Below the pieces are notes generated by a model. That model worked only from the letters and a program-made list of their open reading frames with translations. It was not told the origin of the DNA and did no database searches. Positions 1 to 9,126 of a stretch of DNA of 63,850 bases are shown one piece after another. The translations under genes were made by a program, and so were the position numbers. The DNA is from Eubacterium sp. GTDB taxonomy: Bacteria > Bacillota > Clostridia > Lachnospirales > Lachnospiraceae. How positions within the stretch are numbered: the stretch's first letter is position 1; every line of letters begins with the position of its first letter. Location: the NCBI GenBank assembly GCA_017433295.1, contig JAFRHL010000042.1, forward strand, positions 1 to 63,850. Direction: 5' to 3'.

Positions 1-10
1 GTTATGTGCT

Positions 11-90
11 CCTTCTGTCGCAACTCGCGCTCATTTCGGATGCTTCGCATCCTTCTGTCGCAACTCGCGCTCATTTCGGATGCTTCGCAT
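11..90. repeat. Perfect tandem repeat, two 40-bp units, beyond the 3' end of groEL
   Basis: Positions 11-50 and 51-90 are identical 40-base units. Each ends in a GGATGC-TTC-GCATCC palindrome that could form a 6-bp hairpin. The repeat lies about 110 bp downstream of the groEL stop codon. Bases 91-197 contain another short palindrome (GTCTGCAAGCAGAC, about 139-152) but no gene that I can support. Confidence 0.85.
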
Positions 91-197
91 CCTCAATGTT
101 CGTTGCACTCTCATGGAAACGATAGTAATTCCTGCCTGCTGTCTGCAAGCAGACGCAGTCAGTTCTTACTTTCGTTTCCGCGCTCGTTGCTATGCGA

Positions 198-1859
<1,662 letters not shown>

Positions 1860-2132
1860 TTATTCTACGATAGCAAGGATGTCGCCCTGTTTAACGATGA
1901 TATATTCTTCTTCACCCATCTTTACATTAGTTCCTGCATATTTGGAATAGATTACTTTCTGTCCCACAGCAACTTCCATCTTTACTTCCTCTGTTCCGGG
2001 GCCCACTGCGATCACTTCAGCCTCCTGGGGCTTCTCCTGAGCAGAACTGGTAAGAATAATACCGGACTGTGTCTTGGTCTCTGCTTCAAGCTGTTTTAAT
2101 ACAACTCTGTCTGCCAATGGTACTAACTTCAT
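1860..2132 (-). CDS. groES: Co-chaperonin GroES (Hsp10)
   Basis: This is the heptameric lid of the GroEL chamber. The 90-residue product has the normal length, the LVPLADRVVLK opening and the C-terminal EYIIVKQGDILAIVE beta strand. The middle contains the mobile-loop region (ETKTQSGIIL, about 18-27) that docks onto GroEL. It is the first gene of a two-gene operon. A GGAGG site lies just upstream of its ATG, and the CIRCE operator and promoter lie 47-113 bp upstream. Confidence 0.98.
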   Translation of the reverse strand: MKLVPLADRVVLKQLEAETKTQSGIILTSSAQEKPQEAEVIAVGPGTEEVKMEVAVGQKVIYSKYAGTNVKMGEEEYIIVKQGDILAIVE

Positions 2133-2178
2133 AACAAATGCCTCCTATAATCCATATTTATATTCTGTCTTAAGTCTG

Positions 2179-2205
2179 TTAGCACTCATTAAGTTTGAGT
2201 GCTAA
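2179..2205. promoter_or_regulatory. CIRCE operator (HrcA-binding inverted repeat)
   Basis: TTAGCACTC at 2179-2187 and GAGTGCTAA at 2197-2205 form a perfect 9-bp inverted repeat around a 9-bp spacer. This is the canonical CIRCE element bound by HrcA. It sits between the promoter and groES, where a bound repressor would block early transcription or act in the leader. Confidence 0.97.
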
Positions 2206-2216
2206 TCACTGGAACT

Positions 2217-2245
2217 ATAATAGGTTCTTTTCCAGATAAATGCAA
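2217..2245 (-). promoter_or_regulatory. Sigma-A promoter of groESL
   Basis: On the minus strand, TTGCAT (2240-2245) and TATTAT (2217-2222) are separated by exactly 17 bp, close to the housekeeping consensus. Transcription would start near 2210, placing the CIRCE element within the first 30 transcribed bases. Confidence 0.85.
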
Positions 2246-2884
2246 ATTGCAAAAAGGAATATATATGCTTATATAAGAATTTATCTCTTATAATCTTCTT
2301 TTTTCTTTTATTTTCTCATTATTTCTTTTTCTATGGCTGCTTCTTTCCAAGTGAGCTTTTCCTCCACTATGGAGAGGAAATCTGAATCTAATCAATCCAA
2401 ATCGCCTCGTCGATTTCTCGCGAGTTGCGCGGCAGCTTTAGCTGCCTTCCTTTGCGCAAGTCTGCGTCTCGTCTCCCGATCTACGCTCCGCTCCGGTCGG
2501 TTCTTATGTGTCTCTCCCGACTCGGTCCTTGCTCCTGCTACGCAGGGTCATCCATCGGATGACCGCAACCGTCGGAGACTCAATCTCAATCGCGGGTATG
2601 TATCCCACGTGTGAGATTAAAGTGCTGATGAAATCGTTGATGTATTCGGCTTACTTAAAAGCACTTCAATTTGATACAGTCTTCGGTTTTTTCAGCCAGG
2701 AGCAGGGCTGGCATCAGCTTTTTTCTATTTCTGGCCTGGAAAAAGGGACCTTTCATCAACCTTTTCGCAGAAAATTTTAATAATGAGGCTGTTTTAGCGC
2801 GATAGCTCCTTGATTATAAATAGAAAATGGAATCCTTGGAATAAGATCCTGGATAAGAGGGAGGAATGTAGACTATAAACCCCT
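2246..2884. other. Gene-free interval rich in short GC palindromes
   Basis: This stretch of more than 600 bp upstream of the groESL promoter holds no gene I can support. The open frames in it are low complexity and lack ribosome sites. Bases 2390-2620 are markedly more GC-rich than the flanks and contain several short palindromes: GCAGCTTTAGCTGC near 2431, GGTCATCCATCGGATGACC near 2548, and AAATCGCCTCGTCGATTT near 2400. The texture resembles the 1-197 interval on the other side of groESL. Confidence 0.55.
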
Positions 2885-2939
2885 CTAAAAAAGAAACCGT
2901 CAGATTCCATGTATAGATGTATACATGAAATCTGACGGT
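2885..2939 (-). terminator. Rho-independent terminator after the deacetylase unit
   Basis: ACCGTCAGATT (2896-2906) pairs with its complement at 2929-2939, and CCATGTATA/TATACATG extends the stem. On the minus strand the hairpin is followed by a T-rich tract (TTTCTTTTTT). It ends leftward transcription from the polysaccharide deacetylase region. Confidence 0.85.
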
Positions 2940-3001
2940 CCGGGGAGCAGTTCAGTTTTAATACGACAGTCCCTTTTATATAATTACATATTCGTCGCGA
3001 C

Positions 3002-3184
3002 TTACTGCTTCCTTTTCAGATTCCTGATATGCTCCCTTGCCTTTTCATAAATGTCATAGGGTTCTCTGTATCTCGGCCCGTAATCATTATGATAGACTGG
3101 TTTTCTCATGGTATCGCCAGTATTGTCACATTCTGTTCTTTTCAGATCAGTCTCTTTCAACGCTCTTCTGTCATGGGATACCAT
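3002..3184 (-). CDS. Small basic protein, possibly translationally coupled to the deacetylase
   Basis: The ATG at 3182-3184 lies 1 base beyond the deacetylase stop codon (TGATATG), an arrangement typical of coupled translation. The 60-residue product is charged and ends in Arg/Lys-rich sequence (REHIRNLKRKQ). I recognise no family and see no signal peptide. There is no strong independent ribosome site. It may be a coupled small protein or a non-coding tail before the terminator at 2.9 kb. Confidence 0.35.
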   Translation of the reverse strand: MVSHDRRALKETDLKRTECDNTGDTMRKPVYHNDYGPRYREPYDIYEKAREHIRNLKRKQ

Positions 3185-3185
3185 A

Positions 3186-4466
3186 TCAGTATCCTGAGTC
3201 ATCTGAATCAGAATCGTTTGCATTCTGACCCTGTTTTTTGGAAAAATCCATGCTGTCCAAATTCTCATCATCCGGTTCGTTTTCGTCTGACACGTAACCG
3301 GTCCCTTCTTCTGAAGCAGCGCCATCGGTTTTGTCCGCAGGTCCTGTTTCTCCATTACTCTCGGTGGTGGGATCCGTACGGAAATGCATGGTACCGGGAT
3401 CAAGGGTCTCGCCCCGGTTCTTATAAAGTTCGGAAACCGTTACCAGCTGGAATCCCTGTTCAATGAGATCAGGTACGAATCTCTGAACCGCTGCCACATT
3501 GTACTCATGGATGTCATGAAGGAGGACCACATCACCATCTGTAGCCTTCATGACCATCTGATATGTAGCATCCGCATTTTTGGTTTTCCAGTCCTCTGTA
3601 TCAAGGGACCAGTTAACGCAGCAGAGTCCGTAGCTGCCTACAGCATTAAGCACTGTCTTATCCGCTGAACCATAGGGTGGACGCATCAGCTTTGGTGCAA
3701 CCCCGATGGCATTTTTGTTGGCTTCCACTGCCTTGCTGATCTCCTCATCAAGGGTGGCTCCGGACAGCTTTGTAAGCTGAGAGTGACTGTATGTATGGGT
3801 TCCCACCTCCATGCCAAGGTCATACTCTCTCTGGACAACCTCGGGATAATAGTTCACATTCTGACCAAGGCAGAAAAAGGTTGCTTTGGCATAGTTCTCC
3901 TCCAGGGCATCCAGCATAACATTGGTGGTATCCGGGTTGGGACCATCATCAAATGTTATGGCCACCATGGGCTTTGAGGGATCTATCTCGGGAAGTATCC
4001 TGAGTTCAAAGGTCTGCTTGAGCTTGGATCCATCTGTTGCTTTTGCGGTAACCTTAACGGTTTTTCTGGCACTGTCCTCTGCCGGTTTAAGAATACCTTT
4101 GTCAGATACACTCACCATATCTTCTTCACTGCAGGTCCACTTAAGCTTTGTGTTGGTGGCATCTTTGGGCTGATATTTTATATCCAGCTTCATAGTCTCT
4201 CCCACCCGGATATAGCCCTGGGGCACAGTGATCTTCAGACTAGTCATGGGCTTGCTGTTATCTGCCTTTTCATCCTTTTCATTCTTGTCCTTGTTCTTTT
4301 TACTCTTCTGATCCTTTACATCGGAAGACTTCTTATTACTCTCCTTCGTAACCTCATCAGATGCAGAAGATCCGGTAAGACGTTTAACGATGGAAAAGAT
4401 TCCGCTTAGCAGAATAACCACCACCAGCCCGGAAACAATATACTTGGCGAGTTTAGCTTTATTCAT
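3186..4466 (-). CDS. Membrane-anchored polysaccharide deacetylase with Ig-like domain
   Basis: This is a carbohydrate esterase 4 (NodB-type) enzyme predicted to remove N- or O-acetyl groups from cell-wall glycans outside the membrane. The start at 4466 (MNKAKLAK) gives a short cytoplasmic segment, one N-terminal membrane anchor (about 10-27) and a Lys/Ser-rich linker. A bacterial Ig-like (BIG_2) domain follows at about residues 75-160, then the NodB domain. All five CE4 motifs are visible: TFDDGP, HTYSHSQL, RPPYG, DTEDW and LLHDIHE. The last 70 residues form an acidic, Asp/Ser/Glu-rich tail. The ATG sits 13 bp after AGGAGG, slightly far, and an upstream in-frame start at 4490 cannot be excluded. 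It follows efp but is separated by about 117 bp containing an imperfect hairpin. Confidence 0.9.
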   Translation of the reverse strand: MNKAKLAKYIVSGLVVVILLSGIFSIVKRLTGSSASDEVTKESNKKSSDVKDQKSKKNKDKNEKDEKADNSKPMTSLKITVPQGYIRVGETMKLDIKYQPKDATNTKLKWTCSEEDMVSVSDKGILKPAEDSARKTVKVTAKATDGSKLKQTFELRILPEIDPSKPMVAITFDDGPNPDTTNVMLDALEENYAKATFFCLGQNVNYYPEVVQREYDLGMEVGTHTYSHSQLTKLSGATLDEEISKAVEANKNAIGVAPKLMRPPYGSADKTVLNAVGSYGLCCVNWSLDTEDWKTKNADATYQMVMKATDGDVVLLHDIHEYNVAAVQRFVPDLIEQGFQLVTVSELYKNRGETLDPGTMHFRTDPTTESNGETGPADKTDGAASEEGTGYVSDENEPDDENLDSMDFSKKQGQNANDSDSDDSGY

Positions 4467-4583
4467 AATTATCTCAATACCTCCTGTCATAGGAACAGCT
4501 TCTTCTTAAAACCATAACAGCTTAACAGGCGAAAACCCCCATGTTGATTTCCGCCTGTGTTTATCCTTTATTTGTATAAAATT

Positions 4584-5141
4584 TTATACCCTTGACAGAT
4601 ATTCACCGGTTCTGGTGTCAATTTTTAACCGGTCTCCAAGGTTCACAAACAAGGGTACATAAACCACGGCGCCGGTCTCCACAGTACAGGGCTTGGTTGC
4701 GCCGGTTGCTGTATTGCCCTTCTCCCCGGGTTCACACTCGGTGACCTCAAGTTCCACAAACATGGGAGGCTCGATGGCGAAAATATCCCCATTATGGGAA
4801 ACCATCTTAACCTCGTCGTTCTCACGGACAAACTTAAGGGAATCGCCGATGATATCCCTTCCGAGTCCGATCTGATCATAGGTCTCTGTATTCATAAAGT
4901 AATACAGGTCGCCGTCATTATATAAATACTGCATATCGGTTCTCTCGATACGGGCCGGGTTGAACTTCTCGGTGGGACGGAAGCTTCTCTCAATGGCTCC
5001 GCCGTTCTTAATATTCTTAAGCTTTGTTCTTACAAAGGCGGCACCCTTTCCCGGTTTAACATGCTGGAACTCTATAACCTGATAAACGTTTCCTTCCATC
5101 TCAATAGTAAGGCCGTTCTTAAAATCGCCTGCAGAAATCAT
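4584..5141 (-). CDS. efp: Translation elongation factor P
   Basis: EF-P binds between the P and E sites of the ribosome and relieves stalling at polyproline stretches. The 185-residue product has the normal length with KOW-like N-terminal, OB central and C-terminal domains, ending in the typical [16 protein letters not shown]. The conserved tip loop reads KPGKGAAF, with Lys32 at the position modified in many bacteria. No modification enzyme gene is nearby. It is part of the leftward run sigK-yqeG-efp. Confidence 0.97.
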   Translation of the reverse strand: MISAGDFKNGLTIEMEGNVYQVIEFQHVKPGKGAAFVRTKLKNIKNGGAIERSFRPTEKFNPARIERTDMQYLYNDGDLYYFMNTETYDQIGLGRDIIGDSLKFVRENDEVKMVSHNGDIFAIEPPMFVELEVTECEPGEKGNTATGATKPCTVETGAVVYVPLFVNLGDRLKIDTRTGEYLSRV

Positions 5142-5208
5142 ATTCTAAATCCTCCTTATGTGTCTCATAACCATTCTTAAAATATTCTATAATAAATAAC
5201 CCCATTTT

Positions 5209-5715
5209 TCAACACTTTTTTTCCTTTTGCTGTCGGAGATAGAAAAAAAGTACGATTTTTTCCAGATACCTTTTCAGGACGATCTGAATCTCCTCTTTAG
5301 GATGAATGGGCTTTACAAGGATCGAGTATATCCCTGCCAGTTTAGCCCCCAGGACATCCGTAAAGATCTGGTCGCCTACAAACAGGGTATTTAATTCATC
5401 AGTACCCATCCGGTCCATGCCCTTCCTGTATCCCTCCGGTAGAGGTTTGCCTGCTTTATAAACATAATGACAGCCCACGGCCTCACTGAAGCTCTTCACT
5501 CTTGGTTCCTTGTTATTGGAGATCAGACATGCTTCAAAGCCGGTCTTCCTCAGGCGGTCAAATAATTCCACGGCCCTCTGGTCCGCAGGAGCATCATGAG
5601 GTACCAGTGTATTATCGATATCAAAAAGTACCCCCCTGTATCCTTTCCTGTAAAGCTGTTCAAAGGGGATCTCGTAGGTGGACTCCAGATATTCATCGGG
5701 ATAAAAAATGCTCAT
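5209..5715 (-). CDS. yqeG: YqeG-family HAD IIIA-type phosphatase
   Basis: This is a small haloacid-dehalogenase-type phosphatase of the YqeG family, related to mitochondrial PGP phosphatase GEP4. A role in phosphatidylglycerophosphate dephosphorylation is possible but not shown. The catalytic DxDNT motif is FDIDNTLVP (about 31-39), the Ser of motif II lies in CLISNNK, and GDQIFTDVLGA provides the motif III/IV acidic residues. At 168 residues it has the family length. It lies 21 bp downstream of sigK and about 70 bp upstream of efp, so it is probably cotranscribed. Confidence 0.88.
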   Translation of the reverse strand: MSIFYPDEYLESTYEIPFEQLYRKGYRGVLFDIDNTLVPHDAPADQRAVELFDRLRKTGFEACLISNNKEPRVKSFSEAVGCHYVYKAGKPLPEGYRKGMDRMGTDELNTLFVGDQIFTDVLGAKLAGIYSILVKPIHPKEEIQIVLKRYLEKIVLFFYLRQQKEKKC

Positions 5716-5736
5716 CTCGTGTTTCCTTCCTCAGGA

Positions 5737-6369
5737 TCATCCGGGACCCTGTTCATAAACATCCTTTAGCTTCTGCAAGGTTCTTTTCTCAATGCGGCTG
5801 ACGTATGACCTGGAGATATTCATAACTGCAGCCACTTCCTTCTGGGTATGGGGTCTGTACTGTCTGAGGCCGTACCGCATTAAAATGATCTCCCGGTCTC
5901 TTTCATTATCAAGAGACTCCACCGCCATATCCAGATATTGTAAATAAGACTTATAAATATATTGCTCCACGATCTCCATATCATCTGTGCAGAGAATATC
6001 CATCAGGCTGATATGGTTTCCCTCCTGATCTGTTCCCACAGGTTCATAGAGAGAAACCTCCCTGGAAAGCTTTTTTTCCTGCCTGAGCATCATCAGGAGC
6101 TCATTATCAATACATCTCGCTGCATAGGTGGCAAGTCTTTTGCCCTTCGTCTGGTCAAAGGTATTGACTGCTTTAATAAGACCAATGGTTCCAATGGAAA
6201 TCAGGTCATCCAGATCTCTTTCCGGAGAATGATATTTTTTTACGATGTGAGCAACCAGACGCAGATTATGTTCAATCAGTTTTTCCCTGGCAGACCGATC
6301 CCCTTCCCTGTATTTTTCCAGATACCGTTTTTCTTCTTCCGGACGCAAAGGCTTTTCAAAAGATTGCAT
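5737..6369 (-). CDS. sigK: Sporulation sigma factor SigK, no pro-sequence
   Basis: This sigma-70 family factor of the SigE/SigK group directs late mother-cell transcription in sporulation. Region 2 is clear (NLRLVAHIVKKY and DDLISIGTIGLIKA, core-binding and -10 recognition). Region 4 ends in a helix-turn-helix (TQKEVAAVMNISRSYVSRIE). The EVSLYEP/DQEGNHISLMDIL block resembles SigK more than SigE. The gene is intact, with no skin-type interruption. The product begins at the region equivalent to mature SigK. An in-frame TAA lies three codons upstream of the ATG, so the roughly 20-residue inhibitory pro-peptide of B. subtilis SigK cannot be encoded. The ribosome site is weak. Confidence 0.88.
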   Translation of the reverse strand: MQSFEKPLRPEEEKRYLEKYREGDRSAREKLIEHNLRLVAHIVKKYHSPERDLDDLISIGTIGLIKAVNTFDQTKGKRLATYAARCIDNELLMMLRQEKKLSREVSLYEPVGTDQEGNHISLMDILCTDDMEIVEQYIYKSYLQYLDMAVESLDNERDREIILMRYGLRQYRPHTQKEVAAVMNISRSYVSRIEKRTLQKLKDVYEQGPG

Positions 6370-6431
6370 GCCATACTCTTAAAACCGTATTCTTTATAGT
6401 ATATGCAGGATAGGATGGCCATTGTTCCGGA

Positions 6432-7670
6432 TTAGTGATTACCGGCCTGTTCTTTTCTTCGCAGGAGCCAACCTGCACCAAGCCTTTCGTCAAACTTTAT
6501 CCATATTTCCTGTTTGGGGTGGGGGGCAGATTCCACCGGCATGCGGTTTTCATCCTCCATCGCCCTGACAGTCAGGAGGCGGTTGGTTCCATCCGGAACC
6601 ATGACCTCCAGCTCCTCCCCCACGGAGAATTTATTTCTCTGATATATCTTATGATATCCCTTCTCGTCTATATCCTGAATGATGCCGATGTAGGTGTATT
6701 CTTTGATATAAGTAGAAGCATCATAGATCTGGGCGTTTTCATCGGGCTTTCCGTAAAAGAAGCCGGTGGTAAACCGCCGGTAGGTACACTTTGCGATCTC
6801 ATTCCGGTAATATTCCATGTTGGCCCGGTATTTTTCAGGGGACTCCAGATAATCATCGATGGCGCGCCGGTAGGTTCTCGTAACCGCTGCCACATAGAGG
6901 GCTGTCTTCATACGGCCTTCAATCTTAAGGCTGTCAATACCTGCCTCTATCAGATCCGGTATATGCTCGATCATACACAGGTCTCTGGAATTGAAAATAT
7001 AAGTACCCCGGTCGTTTTCTTCCACAGGAAGGTACTCGCCCGGTCTCTTTTCTTCCATCACATAGTATTTCCACCGGCATGGATGGGTGCAGGCACCCTT
7101 ATTGGCGTCCCTTCCGGTAAAATAACTGCTGAGCAGACATCTTCCGGAATGGGAGATGCACATGGCCCCATGGATAAATGCCTCGATCTCCATCTCCTCA
7201 GGGATCCGGGCCCGGATTTCCTTTAATTCCGTAAGGCTGAGTTCTCTGGCTGCCACAACTCTGCCGGCTCCCTGCCGGTACCAGAAATTATAAGTCATAT
7301 AATTGGTGCTGTTGGCCTGGGTACTGATATGTATCTGAATTTGGGGACATACTTCCCTGGCTATGGAAAAGACTCCGGGATCCGATATGATCAGTGCATC
7401 TGGCCCCATGGCCGAAAGCTCTGCAAAATAATCCCTTATTCCGTCAAGATCTGCGTTATGGGCTACAATGTTGGCTGTAACATACACTTTCACACCATGC
7501 TTATGGGCAAAGCCTATCCCCTCTTCCATATCTTCCCGGGAAAAATTCCTGGCCTTTACCCTCAGACCATACATTTCCCCTCCGATATATACGGCATCTG
7601 CCCCATATAAAACCGCTGCCTTCAGCACTTCCAGGCTGCTGGCAGGTATCAGTAACTCTGTATTTCTCAT
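6432..7670 (-). CDS. trhP: U32-family tRNA uridine-34 hydroxylase (TrhP-like)
   Basis: This peptidase U32 family member is best read today as a prephenate-dependent tRNA hydroxylase that converts U34 to 5-hydroxyuridine. The 412-residue product starts with the family signature (ELLIPASSLEVLKAAVLYG) and carries ADAVYIGG, the HISTQAN block and the four-cysteine region near residues 170-200 (GAMCISHSGRCLLS and GACTHPCRW), which is consistent with an Fe-S site. The start overlaps the upstream methyltransferase stop by 4 bp. That partner, TrmR-like, would O-methylate the hydroxyl, so the pair forms one wobble-modification pathway. Older annotation would call it a collagenase-like protease, which I consider unlikely. 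Confidence 0.88.
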   Translation of the reverse strand: MRNTELLIPASSLEVLKAAVLYGADAVYIGGEMYGLRVKARNFSREDMEEGIGFAHKHGVKVYVTANIVAHNADLDGIRDYFAELSAMGPDALIISDPGVFSIAREVCPQIQIHISTQANSTNYMTYNFWYRQGAGRVVAARELSLTELKEIRARIPEEMEIEAFIHGAMCISHSGRCLLSSYFTGRDANKGACTHPCRWKYYVMEEKRPGEYLPVEENDRGTYIFNSRDLCMIEHIPDLIEAGIDSLKIEGRMKTALYVAAVTRTYRRAIDDYLESPEKYRANMEYYRNEIAKCTYRRFTTGFFYGKPDENAQIYDASTYIKEYTYIGIIQDIDEKGYHKIYQRNKFSVGEELEVMVPDGTNRLLTVRAMEDENRMPVESAPHPKQEIWIKFDERLGAGWLLRRKEQAGNH

Positions 7671-8335
7671 TTTTCTCCTCTATATACTATGGTTTCTTTC
7701 ACACTGAGGGTCATACCGTCTCCTGTTTCCAGTATCACGGTGGAAAGCCCCTCCGTGTGGGTCAGTGCAAATAAATATTCCCTCATTCTGCTGTGGATGG
7801 TGTGGTTTCTCCTTCTGATGGCGTATCGCGATTCAAAAATATCACCGTCCTGCAGCACATTGTCAGAAACCAGGATGCCTTCCGGCGCCAGCAGACGCAT
7901 GACCTCCGGAAAATAATGAATGTACTGTCCTTTGGCCGCATCCATAAATATAAAATCGAAGTGACCCTGCAGGTCCTTCAGGATATCTGAAGCATCTCCG
8001 GCCAGCAGGGTGATACGGTCCCCCAACCCTGCCATGGCAATATTGGCTCTGGCCCGGGAAATACGGGGAGGGTAATTTTCAATGGTTACGATCCCGGTTT
8101 CCTCCGGAGTATGAAGAGCCATAAAAACCGAAGAGAATCCTATGGCAGCCCCGACCTCCAGGATCCTCTCCGGTTTTTTCATCATTAATAATACCTTGAG
8201 CAGGTCACGGGACTCCTTCCGTATGATGGGTACCTGGTCCTTTTGGGCTTCCTCTTCTATCCGGCAAAGAACCGGGGAAGCGGGATCTGTCCCGAAGGAT
8301 CTGATAAAATCAATGACCCGCTGCCTGTCTGTCAT
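7667..8335 (-). CDS. trmR: SAM-dependent O-methyltransferase, TrmR-like (tRNA 5-hydroxyuridine)
   Basis: A class I methyltransferase of the caffeoyl-CoA/catechol OMT-like fold. The SAM-binding motif is ILEVGAAIGFSSVFMA (about 56-71), an acidic second strand follows (IENYPPR), and FDFIFMDAAKGQYIHYF is the family's metal/acceptor segment. At 222 residues it matches B. subtilis YrrM/TrmR, which makes 5-methoxyuridine at tRNA position 34. It overlaps the U32 hydroxylase by 4 bp downstream and the MltG-like gene by 4 bp upstream, the same neighbourhood as yrrL-yrrM-yrrN/O. The tRNA substrate is inferred from this context. Confidence 0.85.
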   Translation of the reverse strand: MTDRQRVIDFIRSFGTDPASPVLCRIEEEAQKDQVPIIRKESRDLLKVLLMMKKPERILEVGAAIGFSSVFMALHTPEETGIVTIENYPPRISRARANIAMAGLGDRITLLAGDASDILKDLQGHFDFIFMDAAKGQYIHYFPEVMRLLAPEGILVSDNVLQDGDIFESRYAIRRRNHTIHSRMREYLFALTHTEGLSTVILETGDGMTLSVKETIVYRGEK

Positions 8336-8694
8336 TCCTCTTCCTCCTCATGAATCAGCATCTTCAGTATTTCCGAAGGTTTCATGGACGCCTTCATAAT
8401 ATACTCTCCCGGTACGATCTGGTCGTAGCCTTCCATACTGCGAAAAGCCATGGCGGTAATATAGGCATTTTTAACGATACCGGACCTCTCCAGATCTTTT
8501 GCTATATCTAATAGCGGTTCCTTCTCTCTTACCGTGATCACGCTTTCCGTGGCAGCCGGACTGCTGTCATAGGGTCTGTCGGCAAAAACCGCATAGCCCG
8601 TTTTCTCAGATTCACGAAACAGAAAAACGGCAAGAAGCAGGAGGAATATAAACAGCAGAGTTTTAATCAGAAAATGTGAAACTTTATCAAACAT
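8332..8694 (-). CDS. MltG-type LysM-like domain protein lacking the lytic domain
   Basis: The 120-residue product has one N-terminal membrane segment (about 10-26). An extracytoplasmic segment (ITVREKEPLLDIAKDL...VPGEYIMKASMKPSEILKML) corresponds to the LysM-like region of endolytic transglycosylase MltG. The large catalytic YceG domain with its glutamate, another 200 or more residues, is absent, and the protein ends in poly-Glu. The start at 8694 places a GGGGGGAG site 11 bp upstream; a GTG at 8706 would overlap that site. Its position before trmR mirrors mltG (yrrL) in B. subtilis. It may act as a wall-binding regulator or be a relic. Confidence 0.75.
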   Translation of the reverse strand: MFDKVSHFLIKTLLFIFLLLLAVFLFRESEKTGYAVFADRPYDSSPAATESVITVREKEPLLDIAKDLERSGIVKNAYITAMAFRSMEGYDQIVPGEYIMKASMKPSEILKMLIHEEEEE

Positions 8695-8715
8695 AATAAA
8701 AGGCACTCCCCCCGG

Positions 8716-9090
8716 TCAGTCCATGTAGGAAACATCAATCTGGATATCACCGGCAATACAGTTAAATACCCTGCGAAGCATCATATTAACATGCTCCTCC
8801 GAGGTCAGAAAATCCATAACCACCGGCTCCATAAGGATATCCTTGTATTCATCATAAAGGTTGTCTGCCATTTCAAAATATCTTTCATCCTTTTCATCAA
8901 GAGACAGGTTCTTCCTGCGGAATTCATTGAACTTATTGTAGGTCTCCTGCCTTTCCTTTAAGACCCTCAGACTTTTCTGGTATCTGCGGTAATCTTCAGT
9001 GCGGCACAGCATATCCGTCAGTTCCTTTGTCTTCTCCAGGACCATATCAGCCTCAGGCAAAAGGCCATATCCTTTTTTCTCAGACTGCAT
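8716..9090 (-). CDS. YlbF/YmcA-family regulator
   Basis: A 124-residue, almost entirely alpha-helical protein of the YlbF/YmcA family. In B. subtilis such proteins form the Y-complex that binds RNase Y and influences mRNA maturation, competence, sporulation and biofilm genes. The family pattern shows in ELTDMLCRTEDYRRYQKSL and the C-terminal MEPVVMDFLTSEEHVNMMLRR. The gene lies between RNase J and the mltG-like gene, which fits an RNA-decay context; RNase Y itself is at 34.7-36.2 kb. Confidence 0.8.
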   Translation of the reverse strand: MQSEKKGYGLLPEADMVLEKTKELTDMLCRTEDYRRYQKSLRVLKERQETYNKFNEFRRKNLSLDEKDERYFEMADNLYDEYKDILMEPVVMDFLTSEEHVNMMLRRVFNCIAGDIQIDVSYMD

Positions 9091-9126
9091 ACTATCAACT
9101 CCTTCACACAGTCATAAAGCATCTGC

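Noticed and set aside
2333-2780. Two overlapping plus-strand open frames upstream of groES
   Set aside because: No ribosome sites, odd composition and overlap with palindromes; the interval looks non-coding.
5737-6369. Reading this gene as SigE instead of SigK
   Set aside because: The region 2-3 block (EVSLYEP, EGNHISLMDIL) fits SigK better, and no spoIIGA lies next to it.
6432-7670. Calling the U32 protein a collagenase or peptidase
   Set aside because: The linkage to a TrmR-like methyltransferase and the conserved cysteines support tRNA hydroxylation instead.
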